A DNA stretch of 64,000 bases from Candidatus Meridianibacter frigidus. GTDB taxonomy: Bacteria; Vulcanimicrobiota; Vulcanimicrobiia; Vulcanimicrobiales; Vulcanimicrobiaceae. The stretch lies in NCBI GenBank assembly GCA_003243975.1, contig QHBJ01000038.1:1-64000 (forward strand), in the 5' to 3' direction. Numbering within the stretch: position 1 is the first letter of the stretch; each line of letters starts with the position of its first letter. Under the pieces are notes generated by a model, which saw only the letters and a list, made by a program, of their open reading frames with translations, had not been told where the DNA came from and searched no databases. Below, piece by piece: positions 50,040-57,821 of this stretch. Both the position numbers and the translations under genes were made by a program.

Positions 50040-51286
50040 CTTCTCGCGGCCAGAACGGACTGCGCGGCGAGCATCGTCGCCACAATGGTGTGTTCTGCCA
50101 TCGCGCCTCCTTGCAAGTAAACTTCGAAAGGCAGCCTCAGCGGCGCATCGCATGACAGCTCGCTGGTGGCGCCTGAAATAAACGCCCCGCCGGACATCAA
50201 GACCGGCTCCGCATAACCGGGAACCGCCCCGGCAAGAGGCCTGAAGCGCGCGTTGACGGGCATCGCGCGTTGCAAGCCCTGCGCGAAGGCATTCAACAAT
50301 CGCTCGTTTCCAAGGCGTATTGCCTGCACAGTATCTGCGCGCGGCGCGCCGCATTGCGGATCCACTTCAAATCCGAGGGCCGCAAAGAGCGCGGCCGCAA
50401 AATCCAGACCGCGCAGCGTTTCTTCAATGATCATCGGCGCCAAGAACAGCCCCTGCAGCAGCTGGCGTCCGGCGCCGAGCGTCGGCCCCAACGCTGAAAG
50501 TCCGGGGGCCAACAGCTTGGCTGCCACGCGTTCCATGCAGTCCGCTGTACCGGCGATGTAAGCGCCTGCCGGCGCAATCGTACCGCCGATATTCTTGATG
50601 AGCGAACCCATGATGAGATCGGCCCCTGCATGCAAAGGTTCGCGCGTCTCGACCAGTTCGCCGTAGCAGTTATCGACCAAAATCGCGACGTCTGGGCGTT
50701 GCGCTCGAATGGCCGCAAACGTTTCTTCGCACGCGGTAACGTTTAGCGATGGGCGCACGGCGTATCCGCGCGAACGCTGCACGAAGACTGCGCTGATGCG
50801 CTCATCTCGAAGCGCATTTGCGGTCGCTTCCACGTCGAACAGACCGTCGCGAAGATCGATCTGGGCATAACCCATGCCACACTGCATGCGGGAGTATGGC
50901 GCCAGTGCTATGGCGTTGTACAACGTGTCGTAGGGTCGTCCGGTAATGCTCAAAAGCGTGCGGCCGGACGGGGCGCAGGCGGCAATCGCGGTTACGATGG
51001 CGTGCGTTCCGCTGACAACGTTCAAACGTGCAATCGTGGACTGCGCCCCAAACAGATTGCACAAAAGGGCTTCGTAGTGCTCGCGTGCTGCATCGTCGTA
51101 GCCGTAGCCCGTTGTTCCGGGGAGATCGCTCTCTATGATGCCCTGCTGCATGAAAGCGTCGATGACACGCATTTTGTTCTCGGTCTGCGCTTCGTAGCGC
51201 AGCGTCCGGGCGCGATCCCAAGCATCCTCTGCCGCAGTTCTGACATCTTCGCGTATGTGAAAGCGCCGCGCCGCCTCTGCGATCAC
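50036..51286 (-). CDS. PLP-dependent methionine gamma-lyase-like ('aluminum resistance') protein
   Basis: 416 residues of the YnbB/aluminum-resistance family of fold-type I PLP enzymes: GIIESDLPGTTGYGYDDAAR, RLNVVSGTHAIVTAIAAC, VFVQRSRGYAVRPSLNV, VDNCYGELVETREPLHAGAD and the PLP Lys in MGSLIKNIGGTIAPAG near 231. Its real substrate is unknown. The start overlaps the stop of the upstream EIIC-like gene by 4 bases, so both are translated together. Confidence 0.9.
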   Translation of the reverse strand: MIAEAARRFHIREDVRTAAEDAWDRARTLRYEAQTENKMRVIDAFMQQGIIESDLPGTTGYGYDDAAREHYEALLCNLFGAQSTIARLNVVSGTHAIVTAIAACAPSGRTLLSITGRPYDTLYNAIALAPYSRMQCGMGYAQIDLRDGLFDVEATANALRDERISAVFVQRSRGYAVRPSLNVTACEETFAAIRAQRPDVAILVDNCYGELVETREPLHAGADLIMGSLIKNIGGTIAPAGAYIAGTADCMERVAAKLLAPGLSALGPTLGAGRQLLQGLFLAPMIIEETLRGLDFAAALFAALGFEVDPQCGAPRADTVQAIRLGNERLLNAFAQGLQRAMPVNARFRPLAGAVPGYAEPVLMSGGAFISGATSELSCDAPLRLPFEVYLQGGAMAEHTIVATMLAAQSVLAARS

Positions 51287-52509
51287 GCGCGCGCCTCATG
51301 GCGCTCGTAGGCGCGCACGAACGGTAGATAAATGGCCCCCGCAACGGCAAGATTGACGAGAACCAGAATCACCGCGCGCCAGTCCAGCGTCGCGAGATAA
51401 GTCGAAAGGAGCGTCGGAATGGACGAAGGATAGTAGAACGCTGGGCGCGCGACGGTCCCGAATCGCATGCATAGGTAGGTGATGGTGGCCAGAACACAGG
51501 GTGCGAGGACAAAAGGCAGCGCCAGAAACGGATTGAGCACCAGCGGCAGTCCAAAGATAAGCGGCTCGTTGATATTGAAAAAGGATGGCAGAATAGTAGC
51601 GCGCGCAATCTTACGCAAGCGAGCAACCCGGCTAAAACTTAGGAAAATGGCCAGCGGGAGCGTCGCGCCGGCTCCGCCCGGAAACACGAAAAGAAAGAAT
51701 GAAACCACCACGATATGAGGCAGCGGCTCGTGGCCGGTGTAGGCCGCGGTGTTCTGTTGTTGTAAGAATAGGTAGACGGGCGTCACGACCCCGGCTAATG
51801 TAGCAGGCCCGTGCACGCCGGCGGTCCACAGCAATGTTTGGACTGATACAATCAGAATCAACGCAAGATACGTATCGCCAAGCGACCCCAACGGGTGCAA
51901 CGCTGCCGTAACTGCGCTCGCAAGCGAGAGATGGAAATTGAAGACCGCTAGCGCGAGTGCGATAATACAGAAGGACCCTGCGGCCTCGCCCCAGATGCCG
52001 TTTGGAAAAGCCCGCTTGAACCAGCCGCACGCTGCTGCCGTGAGCAATCCCGCAACGATCGCGACGAACAATCCGGTCGCGCCGATGGCGCGCAGATACG
52101 TTTCGAGATCGTGGAAAGGAGCGGCCGGGCGTGCAAGTACGAACGCCACGAAGCCGGCAGCTACGACCGGCGCCACCGACAATCCGAGCCGTTGCGCAAG
52201 TCGATACGGATAGAGCGCCGCGAGCGTATAGGACATGAGTCCAAAGCCCGGCAGAAGCGCAGCGGCGTAGCGATTCGCAAACGATGCCCCGGCGAGTCGC
52301 CCGTTGGCCGCGAAGAAAAACAAGAGAACGCCCGCCGCCAGACCGATCAAACTCCACGGCAATGCCTCGCGAATGGCAACCATGGGCGGCAGTTCGCCGA
52401 ACGTGCGCATCGGTGGCACGATGCGCCGGTCAAACCATCCGAAAAATCCCGGTTGTGAAGGGTTAGAGTTTGCGGACGACCGCCTCGACGCGTCCGACGA
52501 TTGTGACAT
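51283..52509 (-). CDS. orphan PTS EIIC-like sugar permease
   Basis: 408 residues, about 10 membrane helices, of the cellobiose/lactose PTS EIIC type: N-terminal GFFGWFDRRIVPPM then MVAIREALPWSLIGLAAG, a conserved GHEPLPHI loop, and the hallmark FFNINEPLIFGLPLVLNPFL. No EIIA, EIIB, HPr or EI gene is in the window, so transport without phosphorylation is possible. It overlaps lexA by about 47 bases and the PLP gene by 4. Confidence 0.85.
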   Translation of the reverse strand: MSQSSDASRRSSANSNPSQPGFFGWFDRRIVPPMRTFGELPPMVAIREALPWSLIGLAAGVLLFFFAANGRLAGASFANRYAAALLPGFGLMSYTLAALYPYRLAQRLGLSVAPVVAAGFVAFVLARPAAPFHDLETYLRAIGATGLFVAIVAGLLTAAACGWFKRAFPNGIWGEAAGSFCIIALALAVFNFHLSLASAVTAALHPLGSLGDTYLALILIVSVQTLLWTAGVHGPATLAGVVTPVYLFLQQQNTAAYTGHEPLPHIVVVSFFLFVFPGGAGATLPLAIFLSFSRVARLRKIARATILPSFFNINEPLIFGLPLVLNPFLALPFVLAPCVLATITYLCMRFGTVARPAFYYPSSIPTLLSTYLATLDWRAVILVLVNLAVAGAIYLPFVRAYERHEARA

Positions 52510-53062
52510 CGTTGCCGTAGATTGGCGCCATGGCCCTATTCTCCGGCTGCAAGCGCACGCGGCCGTCTTCCTTATAGAAACGCTTGACGGTGGCTTCGCC
52601 GTCGAGCATGGCGACCACGATCTCGCCGTTCTCCGCGTTCTTTTGCGGCTTGACCAGGATCAAGTCGCCGTCCAAAATTGCGGCGTCAACCATGGAATCG
52701 CCGTGCACCTTCAGCATGAAGGCATCCGAATGGCGCACAAAATCCGCTGAAAGCACCAATTCGCCCTCGACGTTCTCTTGAGCGGTAATAGGGACTCCGG
52801 CGGCGACTCGGCCGATAATCGGCATGGTTATCGTTTCGGGAACTTGGGAGGCCCCTGCACTTCGCAGGGCACGCGGCTTGGTGGGATCACGATGAATCAG
52901 GCCGCGGCGCTCCAGCGTCTTGAGGTGCGACTGGACCGTGGAAGACGAAGAGAGACCGACGCGCTCGCCGATCTCACGCACGGAGGGTGGATAGCCCTGC
53001 TGCCGGGTGTACTCCTCTATCACCTCAAGGATCCGGCGCTGCCGCTGGGTGGGTTGGTCCAT
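52463..53062 (-). CDS. lexA: LexA repressor
   Basis: 199 residues from ATG 53062. The winged-helix DNA-binding domain (QRRILEVIEEYTRQQGYPPS, VREIGERVGLSSSSTVQSHL) is followed by self-cleavage site Ala88-Gly89 in RVAAGVP, nucleophile Ser123 (HGDSMVDA) and Lys160 (EATVKRF). It represses SOS genes until RecA-stimulated self-cleavage. Three matching operators lie in the upstream divergent region, so it is autoregulated. Confidence 0.97.
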   Translation of the reverse strand: MDQPTQRQRRILEVIEEYTRQQGYPPSVREIGERVGLSSSSTVQSHLKTLERRGLIHRDPTKPRALRSAGASQVPETITMPIIGRVAAGVPITAQENVEGELVLSADFVRHSDAFMLKVHGDSMVDAAILDGDLILVKPQKNAENGEIVVAMLDGEATVKRFYKEDGRVRLQPENRAMAPIYGNDVTIVGRVEAVVRKL

Positions 53063-53091
53063 CCTGCTTCCCTCCAACGATGCCACACGTG

Positions 53092-53105
53092 TGGCACACG
53101 ATTTG
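53092..53105. promoter_or_regulatory. 14-bp palindrome in the lexA leader
   Basis: GCCACACGTGTGGC is a perfect palindrome 30 bases upstream of the lexA start, separate from the SOS boxes. It could be an operator for another regulator or a chance E-box-like sequence. Confidence 0.35.
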
Positions 53106-53138
53106 CCTATAACCCTATCATAAGAGCGCCCAAGAAGG

Positions 53139-53152
53139 CAAACATATGTTCG
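53139..53152. promoter_or_regulatory. SOS box 1 (lexA proximal)
   Basis: CAAACATATGTTCG fits CGAAC-N4-GTTCG with one mismatch. On the lexA side it overlaps the -35 position of a TATGAT -10 box at about 53117-53122 (minus strand), so LexA here should repress its own gene. Confidence 0.75.
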
Positions 53153-53199
53153 AAAATGCCTTGACAGGGCTCGATTGGCCCGTGGTAAAATCTAGGGGA

Positions 53200-53213
53200 C
53201 GAACGTGCGTTTG
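53200..53213. promoter_or_regulatory. SOS box 2
   Basis: CGAACGTGCGTTTG fits CGAAC-N4-GTTYG with one deviation. It lies downstream of a plus-strand TTGACA/TAAAAT pair (53161-53191, 19-base spacer) that may be the promoter of the LysM gene. Confidence 0.8.
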
Positions 53214-53240
53214 CCACAAAATACGGGTATGATAGTGGCA

Positions 53241-53254
53241 CGAACGTCCGTTCG
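53241..53254. promoter_or_regulatory. SOS box 3 (LysM-gene proximal)
   Basis: CGAACGTCCGTTCG is a perfect CGAAC-N4-GTTCG LexA site 28 bases before the LysM-gene start, next to TATGAT at 53228-53233. It should keep that gene off until DNA damage. Confidence 0.88.
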
Positions 53255-53282
53255 ACACAAGATATAGTAAGGAGAGCGAACC

Positions 53283-53564
53283 GTGGTTAGACGCAAACGA
53301 TTCACGCTGATGCCGCTCATCGCACTCGGCACACTCAGTGTGATGATCGCGCTGCCCACGCTCTCCAACGTTCGCCTCTACGCTGCAAACAGCGAGCGCT
53401 TCTCGACCGTCACCGTCCATCCGGGCGAGTCGCTCTGGGCTATCGCAGCCTCACACACCACCACCGATGGCGACGTGCAAGAAACTCTCGACCAGATCGC
53501 CGCTGCCAATCATCTCGTCGGATCCAGCGTGGTTCCGGGCCAGCATCTCCGGATTCCGCAATAA
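53283..53564 (+). CDS. LysM protein, YneA-like SOS cell-division inhibitor candidate
   Basis: 93 residues from GTG with AAGGAG upstream. A basic start and one membrane helix or signal anchor (FTLMPLIALGTLSVMIALPT) lead into a single LysM domain (FSTVTVHPGESLWAIAASHT to VVPGQHLRIPQ). Size, topology, divergence from lexA and LexA boxes match Bacillus YneA, which delays division after DNA damage. Sequence similarity itself is only the LysM fold, so orthology is inferred from context. A strong terminator follows. Confidence 0.8.
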   Translation: MVRRKRFTLMPLIALGTLSVMIALPTLSNVRLYAANSERFSTVTVHPGESLWAIAASHTTTDGDVQETLDQIAAANHLVGSSVVPGQHLRIPQ

Positions 53565-53590
53565 CCTAACAGCTGTTACTCGAAGAAAAA

Positions 53591-53619
53591 GAGGCCGTAG
53601 TAACGACGGCCTCTTTTTT
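53591..53619 (+). terminator. terminator of the LysM gene
   Basis: GAGGCCGT (53591-53598) pairs with ACGGCCTC (53606-53613), a 7-nt loop lies between, and six T follow. It comes 27 bases after the stop. Confidence 0.88.
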
Positions 53620-53655
53620 ATTTACTGAACAATTCTGCCAGAGGCACTTAGACAT

Positions 53656-53868
53656 TTAATTCCTTCTGCTCACTAATACAATGCTGTGGTCGCTGTGTTC
53701 GTCTAAGAAAGCTAAGCCCTCGAGCATCCAACTGTCGAGCCCCGTGTGGGCGTGTTTGGCCACTTCGCGAACCACGTGAACGCGGTCGCGCAGCCAGCTT
53801 AGCTCCGCACGCGTGGTCGCGGGGAAGATCGCGATTTCACAGTCTTCGCATTGGTAGCCATACTGCAT
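53656..53868 (-). CDS. small hypothetical protein with CxxC
   Basis: 70 residues (MQYGYQCEDCEIAIFPATTR, ELSWLRDRVHVVREVAKHAH, then a beta end HSIVLVSRRN). CEDC near the start could bind metal, but no second pair is visible. No family recognised. It lies 74 bases downstream of a TonB-dependent receptor whose terminator separates them. Confidence 0.55.
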   Translation of the reverse strand: MQYGYQCEDCEIAIFPATTRAELSWLRDRVHVVREVAKHAHTGLDSWMLEGLAFLDEHSDHSIVLVSRRN

Positions 53869-53886
53869 TGGTCAGCGCTTCGCGGT

Positions 53887-53920
53887 AAAAGAAAAGCGGC
53901 CCCGCCGTAGCGAGGCCGCT
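53887..53920 (-). terminator. terminator of the first TonB-dependent receptor
   Basis: On the minus strand AGCGGCCTCGC and GCGGGGCCGCT form a GC-rich stem around TACG, followed by TTTCTTTT. It ends 22 bases after the receptor stop. Confidence 0.8.
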
Positions 53921-53942
53921 TCGTTTCCTCTTGTCGTGCGGT

Positions 53943-56900
53943 CTAGAGTTTGAAGCGTGCTTCCAAGAAGAAGTTGAACGGCGTCTTGGTCGAGTTTCCA
54001 TCGACGTTGACGCTGCCCAAATATGGTGCATACGGATACTTCACCAATTGCTGGATCGTCGTTCCAGGATTGTAGAAGTTGCCAACGGGCGGGAAGGCGC
54101 CCGCATTGTTCAGGATTCCGTACGAACACACGTTGTGGTCACTCCGCATCCATGGACCTCCCGTGCCGCCCCAACACGTGTTGACAAGGTTTGCAAACGT
54201 TCCGACGAGCGTTACGCGCGGCGACACTTCATACGAAACCTGCAGGTTCGCTATGAACTGAGCCGGCTGACGGAACGCTCCCAGCGTATCGAATTTCCCA
54301 GTGAAGGGGTCGGGAATCGCATTCAGGGCGCCGGCGCAATTCACGGCATCGTATGCGTTAGGTCCCGGGTTCCCAAACGGGTAGCGCGGGTCGCCAGTGG
54401 ATTTCGGTCCTAAGCTTGCGCAGCCCGCAGCCGGATCGATCCCCGGTGTGGTCTCCGGTGCACCGTAACGCCCGCCCGCTACAAACTGGAACGTCGGCGT
54501 CAAGGCCAGCCGGTCATGCTTGTAGTTCAGAATGAGCGCCGCCACGTATGGCGCAGAGAACGATTGAGCCGAGGATCCGATCGGTCCCGGAAAGAGGTCG
54601 TAGGTTGGATAGCTTGCGTTCGGATTGAGATCGCCCGCGATCGGCGCGTTCCAGTAGGGATTGCCGATATCGCCCGCTGCGCATGCTGAATCCGCAGCCC
54701 CAGCCACGGTGAAGCATGACGCGGAGTTCGAACCGCTGCTCGTTAGCCCACATGCCGGATTGGTGTTATGCGGCGCAGGACCGGCCACATAGGTAGCTGC
54801 GCACGCGCTCGTATATGCATTGTAGTTGTGAATGTCGGCATTGATTCCCGAAACGATTGTCGTGCCGTTCTGCAGCAGATCGTAATTAATGTAGCTATTC
54901 GTGTAGGTGAACGAGAGTTGTCCCGACAGGCCGTTATGAGCAAAGTCTCCCTTGTTGAGCTGGAATTCGAAGCCCTCGGAGGTCTGCCGCCCTACGTTCA
55001 AGCCGGAGACAAAACCGGTCGCCTGGTCCAGGAAGAACTGCTGAATTTGATTCTTTGTCTTGCGTACAAAGGGCGTGAGCTTAAGCGACCAATCCGTGCC
55101 CTTCATGTGACGTTCGTATGATAGGTCATAATTATAGGACACCGGTGGTTGTACCGCGTGCCCCGGCGTGTAGAAACCAAATTTGTAGAATGCGGTGCCC
55201 AAGAAGGCCGGGAGGTTCTCTTGCAGGGTGTTGTACTGTTCGAACGCCGAATTTGGCGGCTCGACATATTTGCCGGCGCTGAAGCGCAAGACCGTGTCAG
55301 GATTGAACGTATACGTCGCTCCTAAACGCGGCTGGAAGACATTATAGTCCGCCACCTGATTGGGCACATTCTGCATGGCGTTTCCATTCGCCGTACTGAT
55401 GGTCGTGTAACCGGCCGGGCACGCGTCCGTGGGAGCAAGTCCGAGGTTCACCTTGTCGACGGGAACACCGGTTCCGTTTTGCTGGCAATGCCCCCGGTTC
55501 CAGGACGCAAACCAAAAGTCGCGTGCCGGATCGGTTACGGTATTGGATCCTTTAAAGCGGAAGCCGTCCAAGCGGAGGCCCAGATTGACCAACAATCGAT
55601 CACTCGGTCGCCATTGGTCCGTAATCGAGTACGAAGTGAAGATGGGTTTGACCGTGTTGTAAGTGGCATACAGCCCATTCTCGGCTATGTAGTACTTGCA
55701 AGGTCCGCTGCCGCACATTGATGCTGCGGCATCCGCCGGACTCGTGCAGTCGGTGCTGTCGCCGATGGCACACGCATAGGTGAGAAAAGTCGCAGTGCCG
55801 GCAGCCACATCGCAGGTTGTCGGAGTGGAAACCCCGGCTGCAAACTGGTAACAGACACCGTAGTTTGGATTTGAAGGATTGTTAATGCTGTTTGGATCGA
55901 CCAAGACCGCAAACCGCGACCGCGTTCCGCCGCTGTTGAACATTTGGGTGTTATTGTCGCGCAGCGTGCTGGAGGTTGTATAATTTGCCGTCAGACTAAG
56001 GAGGTGCTTATCGTTAAGTTGATCGCTGAATTGCGCGCTTGCCCCGCGCGTGTGGCTTGAGAGTTCGTAGTCCGGCGATGCGCCGGTCCCAATGTAGTTG
56101 AAGTTTGCGCCATTGGGCCCGTAATTCAACCAGTCCGAATAGTACGAGTATCCGTATACGCGCAAGAAAGCGTTGCTGGAGAAGTTGCGCTGGTACTGCA
56201 GCTTTATTACTTCCTGGCTATTTCGCGTTTGATCGCGCGCGTCCAGTGGAATCGGATTCACGCCCCACGCCCGGCAGCAATCGCTTCCGGGATAATTGTA
56301 CCGTTGGACGAAGCCTGCGGTGTTTGCAGGGAGCGCGACCCCAACCGGTCCCGTCCACCCATACGCGTCCGACCAGGCGGGAGTGAAGCCCAAGAAGGGG
56401 GCGCCGCCCTGGTCATTCGTTGATGAGTAGTAGCTATTGAGCAGATACCCGCTGTCGAAAAGCACCTGCAGATCGTCTTGGCCGTGGTCGCGCTTATGGG
56501 GTATGCCGATGTGAAAGTTGGCAACAACATCCCGGTCCGCAATGTCGGACAAGAACCCAAGTTGATAGGGGAAGAGTTGATAGCCGCCGGGGCCTGCGAC
56601 CCCATTCGCGTAGCAGAGGGAATAGTTCGCATCCAGCGCGCTACCCGGACACGTTTGCGTCTTCGGGTCGAAATCGGGCGGCGGCAACTGTGCGATCGGA
56701 GGTCCCAGATCGCCATAGCCCGCCGCATTGTTCTGGTCGACGTAGCGGAAGGCCTGATTATAGCCGCCGACGCCGATGTAATACGAGAACAAGCGACTAG
56801 GAGTGGCACCGCCGGCCTCCGCGGCCGCCTTATGATAGAACGTCGGGGCGCCGACGCCAACTTGGAATTGTCCATAGCCGGGGTATGTGCCGGTGCGAAT

Positions 56901-57638
56901 GACCTGGTTGATGTATCCGGCCAGACCTTGCCCCTCGGAGTTCGCCGGGGTTGCTCCGGTGTACACCTGCAGCTCTTGCTGTCCTAAGGAGCTTGCCGAT
57001 CCCGAAGGATAGTTGTCAAAGGCGCGGTTGACGGGAACGCCGTCGAGTTCGTACCCGATTTGATCGTAATCCCCGCCGCGAATATGGACGGTTTGGAAGT
57101 ATCCGGTTTGCCCGAGCGGCACGAAAGCCCCGGGAACGGATGCGATGGCAGCGTACGCACTGTTCAAGCTGCCGCCGCCCCCGAGCGCGGAGACCTTATC
57201 TTGGGTGGTGGCATTGACCGAGTAAACGTCCGCGGTCGTACCGGACTTAACAAGTTCGCCCGTGCTTCGGCTGATGACCGAGCCGATCTCTTTGAGCTTC
57301 GATGCGATCAGCGTCAGGGTCTGGGTTTGATCCGCAAAGACACTGATGCCCGACTGGGTGACCCGATCGTAACCTTGCTTCGAAACGGACACCTTGTACG
57401 TGTCGGGCGCTAACGAAACGAAATTAAAATGTCCAGTTGCATCGGTCGTTGTGGTCACCGTTTGGGAGGGGCTGCTTGCTTCCACGGTCGCGCCTGCGAC
57501 CGGGGTTGAGGTACCGGCCTCATTGACCACGCCGCTCAGACCGCCCGTGGTGCCGGCCAGTGTCCACGTTGCCTGGCTCAGCATTGCCACGAGAGTAAGA
57601 ACGGCGACAAACACATGCCGGAATGCTTTCTTTGGCAT
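53943..57638 (-). CDS. TonB-dependent receptor with carboxypeptidase-regulatory-like domain (A)
   Basis: 1231 residues with AAGGAG before the ATG. A signal peptide (HVFVAVLTLVAMLSQATWTL) precedes a CarboxypepD_reg-like domain at about 28-115 (GLSGVVNEAGTSTPVAGATV), then the plug (VYSVNATTQDKVSALGGGGS, VHIRGGDYDQIGYELDGVPV) and a large beta barrel ending in FFLEARFKL with terminal aromatic pattern. It resembles OmpA-related/SusC-like TonB receptors; ligand unknown. It is paralogous to the next gene. Confidence 0.93.
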   Translation of the reverse strand: MPKKAFRHVFVAVLTLVAMLSQATWTLAGTTGGLSGVVNEAGTSTPVAGATVEASSPSQTVTTTTDATGHFNFVSLAPDTYKVSVSKQGYDRVTQSGISVFADQTQTLTLIASKLKEIGSVISRSTGELVKSGTTADVYSVNATTQDKVSALGGGGSLNSAYAAIASVPGAFVPLGQTGYFQTVHIRGGDYDQIGYELDGVPVNRAFDNYPSGSASSLGQQELQVYTGATPANSEGQGLAGYINQVIRTGTYPGYGQFQVGVGAPTFYHKAAAEAGGATPSRLFSYYIGVGGYNQAFRYVDQNNAAGYGDLGPPIAQLPPPDFDPKTQTCPGSALDANYSLCYANGVAGPGGYQLFPYQLGFLSDIADRDVVANFHIGIPHKRDHGQDDLQVLFDSGYLLNSYYSSTNDQGGAPFLGFTPAWSDAYGWTGPVGVALPANTAGFVQRYNYPGSDCCRAWGVNPIPLDARDQTRNSQEVIKLQYQRNFSSNAFLRVYGYSYYSDWLNYGPNGANFNYIGTGASPDYELSSHTRGASAQFSDQLNDKHLLSLTANYTTSSTLRDNNTQMFNSGGTRSRFAVLVDPNSINNPSNPNYGVCYQFAAGVSTPTTCDVAAGTATFLTYACAIGDSTDCTSPADAAASMCGSGPCKYYIAENGLYATYNTVKPIFTSYSITDQWRPSDRLLVNLGLRLDGFRFKGSNTVTDPARDFWFASWNRGHCQQNGTGVPVDKVNLGLAPTDACPAGYTTISTANGNAMQNVPNQVADYNVFQPRLGATYTFNPDTVLRFSAGKYVEPPNSAFEQYNTLQENLPAFLGTAFYKFGFYTPGHAVQPPVSYNYDLSYERHMKGTDWSLKLTPFVRKTKNQIQQFFLDQATGFVSGLNVGRQTSEGFEFQLNKGDFAHNGLSGQLSFTYTNSYINYDLLQNGTTIVSGINADIHNYNAYTSACAATYVAGPAPHNTNPACGLTSSGSNSASCFTVAGAADSACAAGDIGNPYWNAPIAGDLNPNASYPTYDLFPGPIGSSAQSFSAPYVAALILNYKHDRLALTPTFQFVAGGRYGAPETTPGIDPAAGCASLGPKSTGDPRYPFGNPGPNAYDAVNCAGALNAIPDPFTGKFDTLGAFRQPAQFIANLQVSYEVSPRVTLVGTFANLVNTCWGGTGGPWMRSDHNVCSYGILNNAGAFPPVGNFYNPGTTIQQLVKYPYAPYLGSVNVDGNSTKTPFNFFLEARFKL

Positions 57639-57697
57639 GATTATCTCCTTAAGAATTCTGCAGAAACACCGCGGACGGACCGCCGCTCGCGCGATAA

Positions 57698-57715
57698 CTG
57701 GGAGAACTTTCCCAG
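57698..57715. promoter_or_regulatory. inverted repeat upstream of receptor A
   Basis: CTGGGA and TCCCAG flank GAACTT, 60-77 bases before the receptor start. It may be an operator. No riboswitch is recognised in the 57639-57767 gap. Confidence 0.35.
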
Positions 57716-57767
57716 GTGCTTTATGAACAATCCTCTCAGAGTGCTCGTGACTGCCCAGATGCTATAA

Positions 57768-57798
57768 GAAAAAGCGGCCCCGGTTGCCCGAGGCCGCT
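57768..57798 (-). terminator. terminator of the second TonB-dependent receptor
   Basis: On the minus strand AGCGGCCTCGG and CCGGGGCCGCT form a stem around GCAA, followed by TTTTTC. It separates the two receptor genes into independent units. Confidence 0.82.
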
Positions 57799-57821
57799 TC
57801 TCTTCCTTTTCGCTTCGAGCT

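Noticed and set aside
50802-51350. 182-residue minus-strand open frame in the PLP enzyme region
   Set aside because: Out-of-frame shadow of the PLP lyase-like gene.
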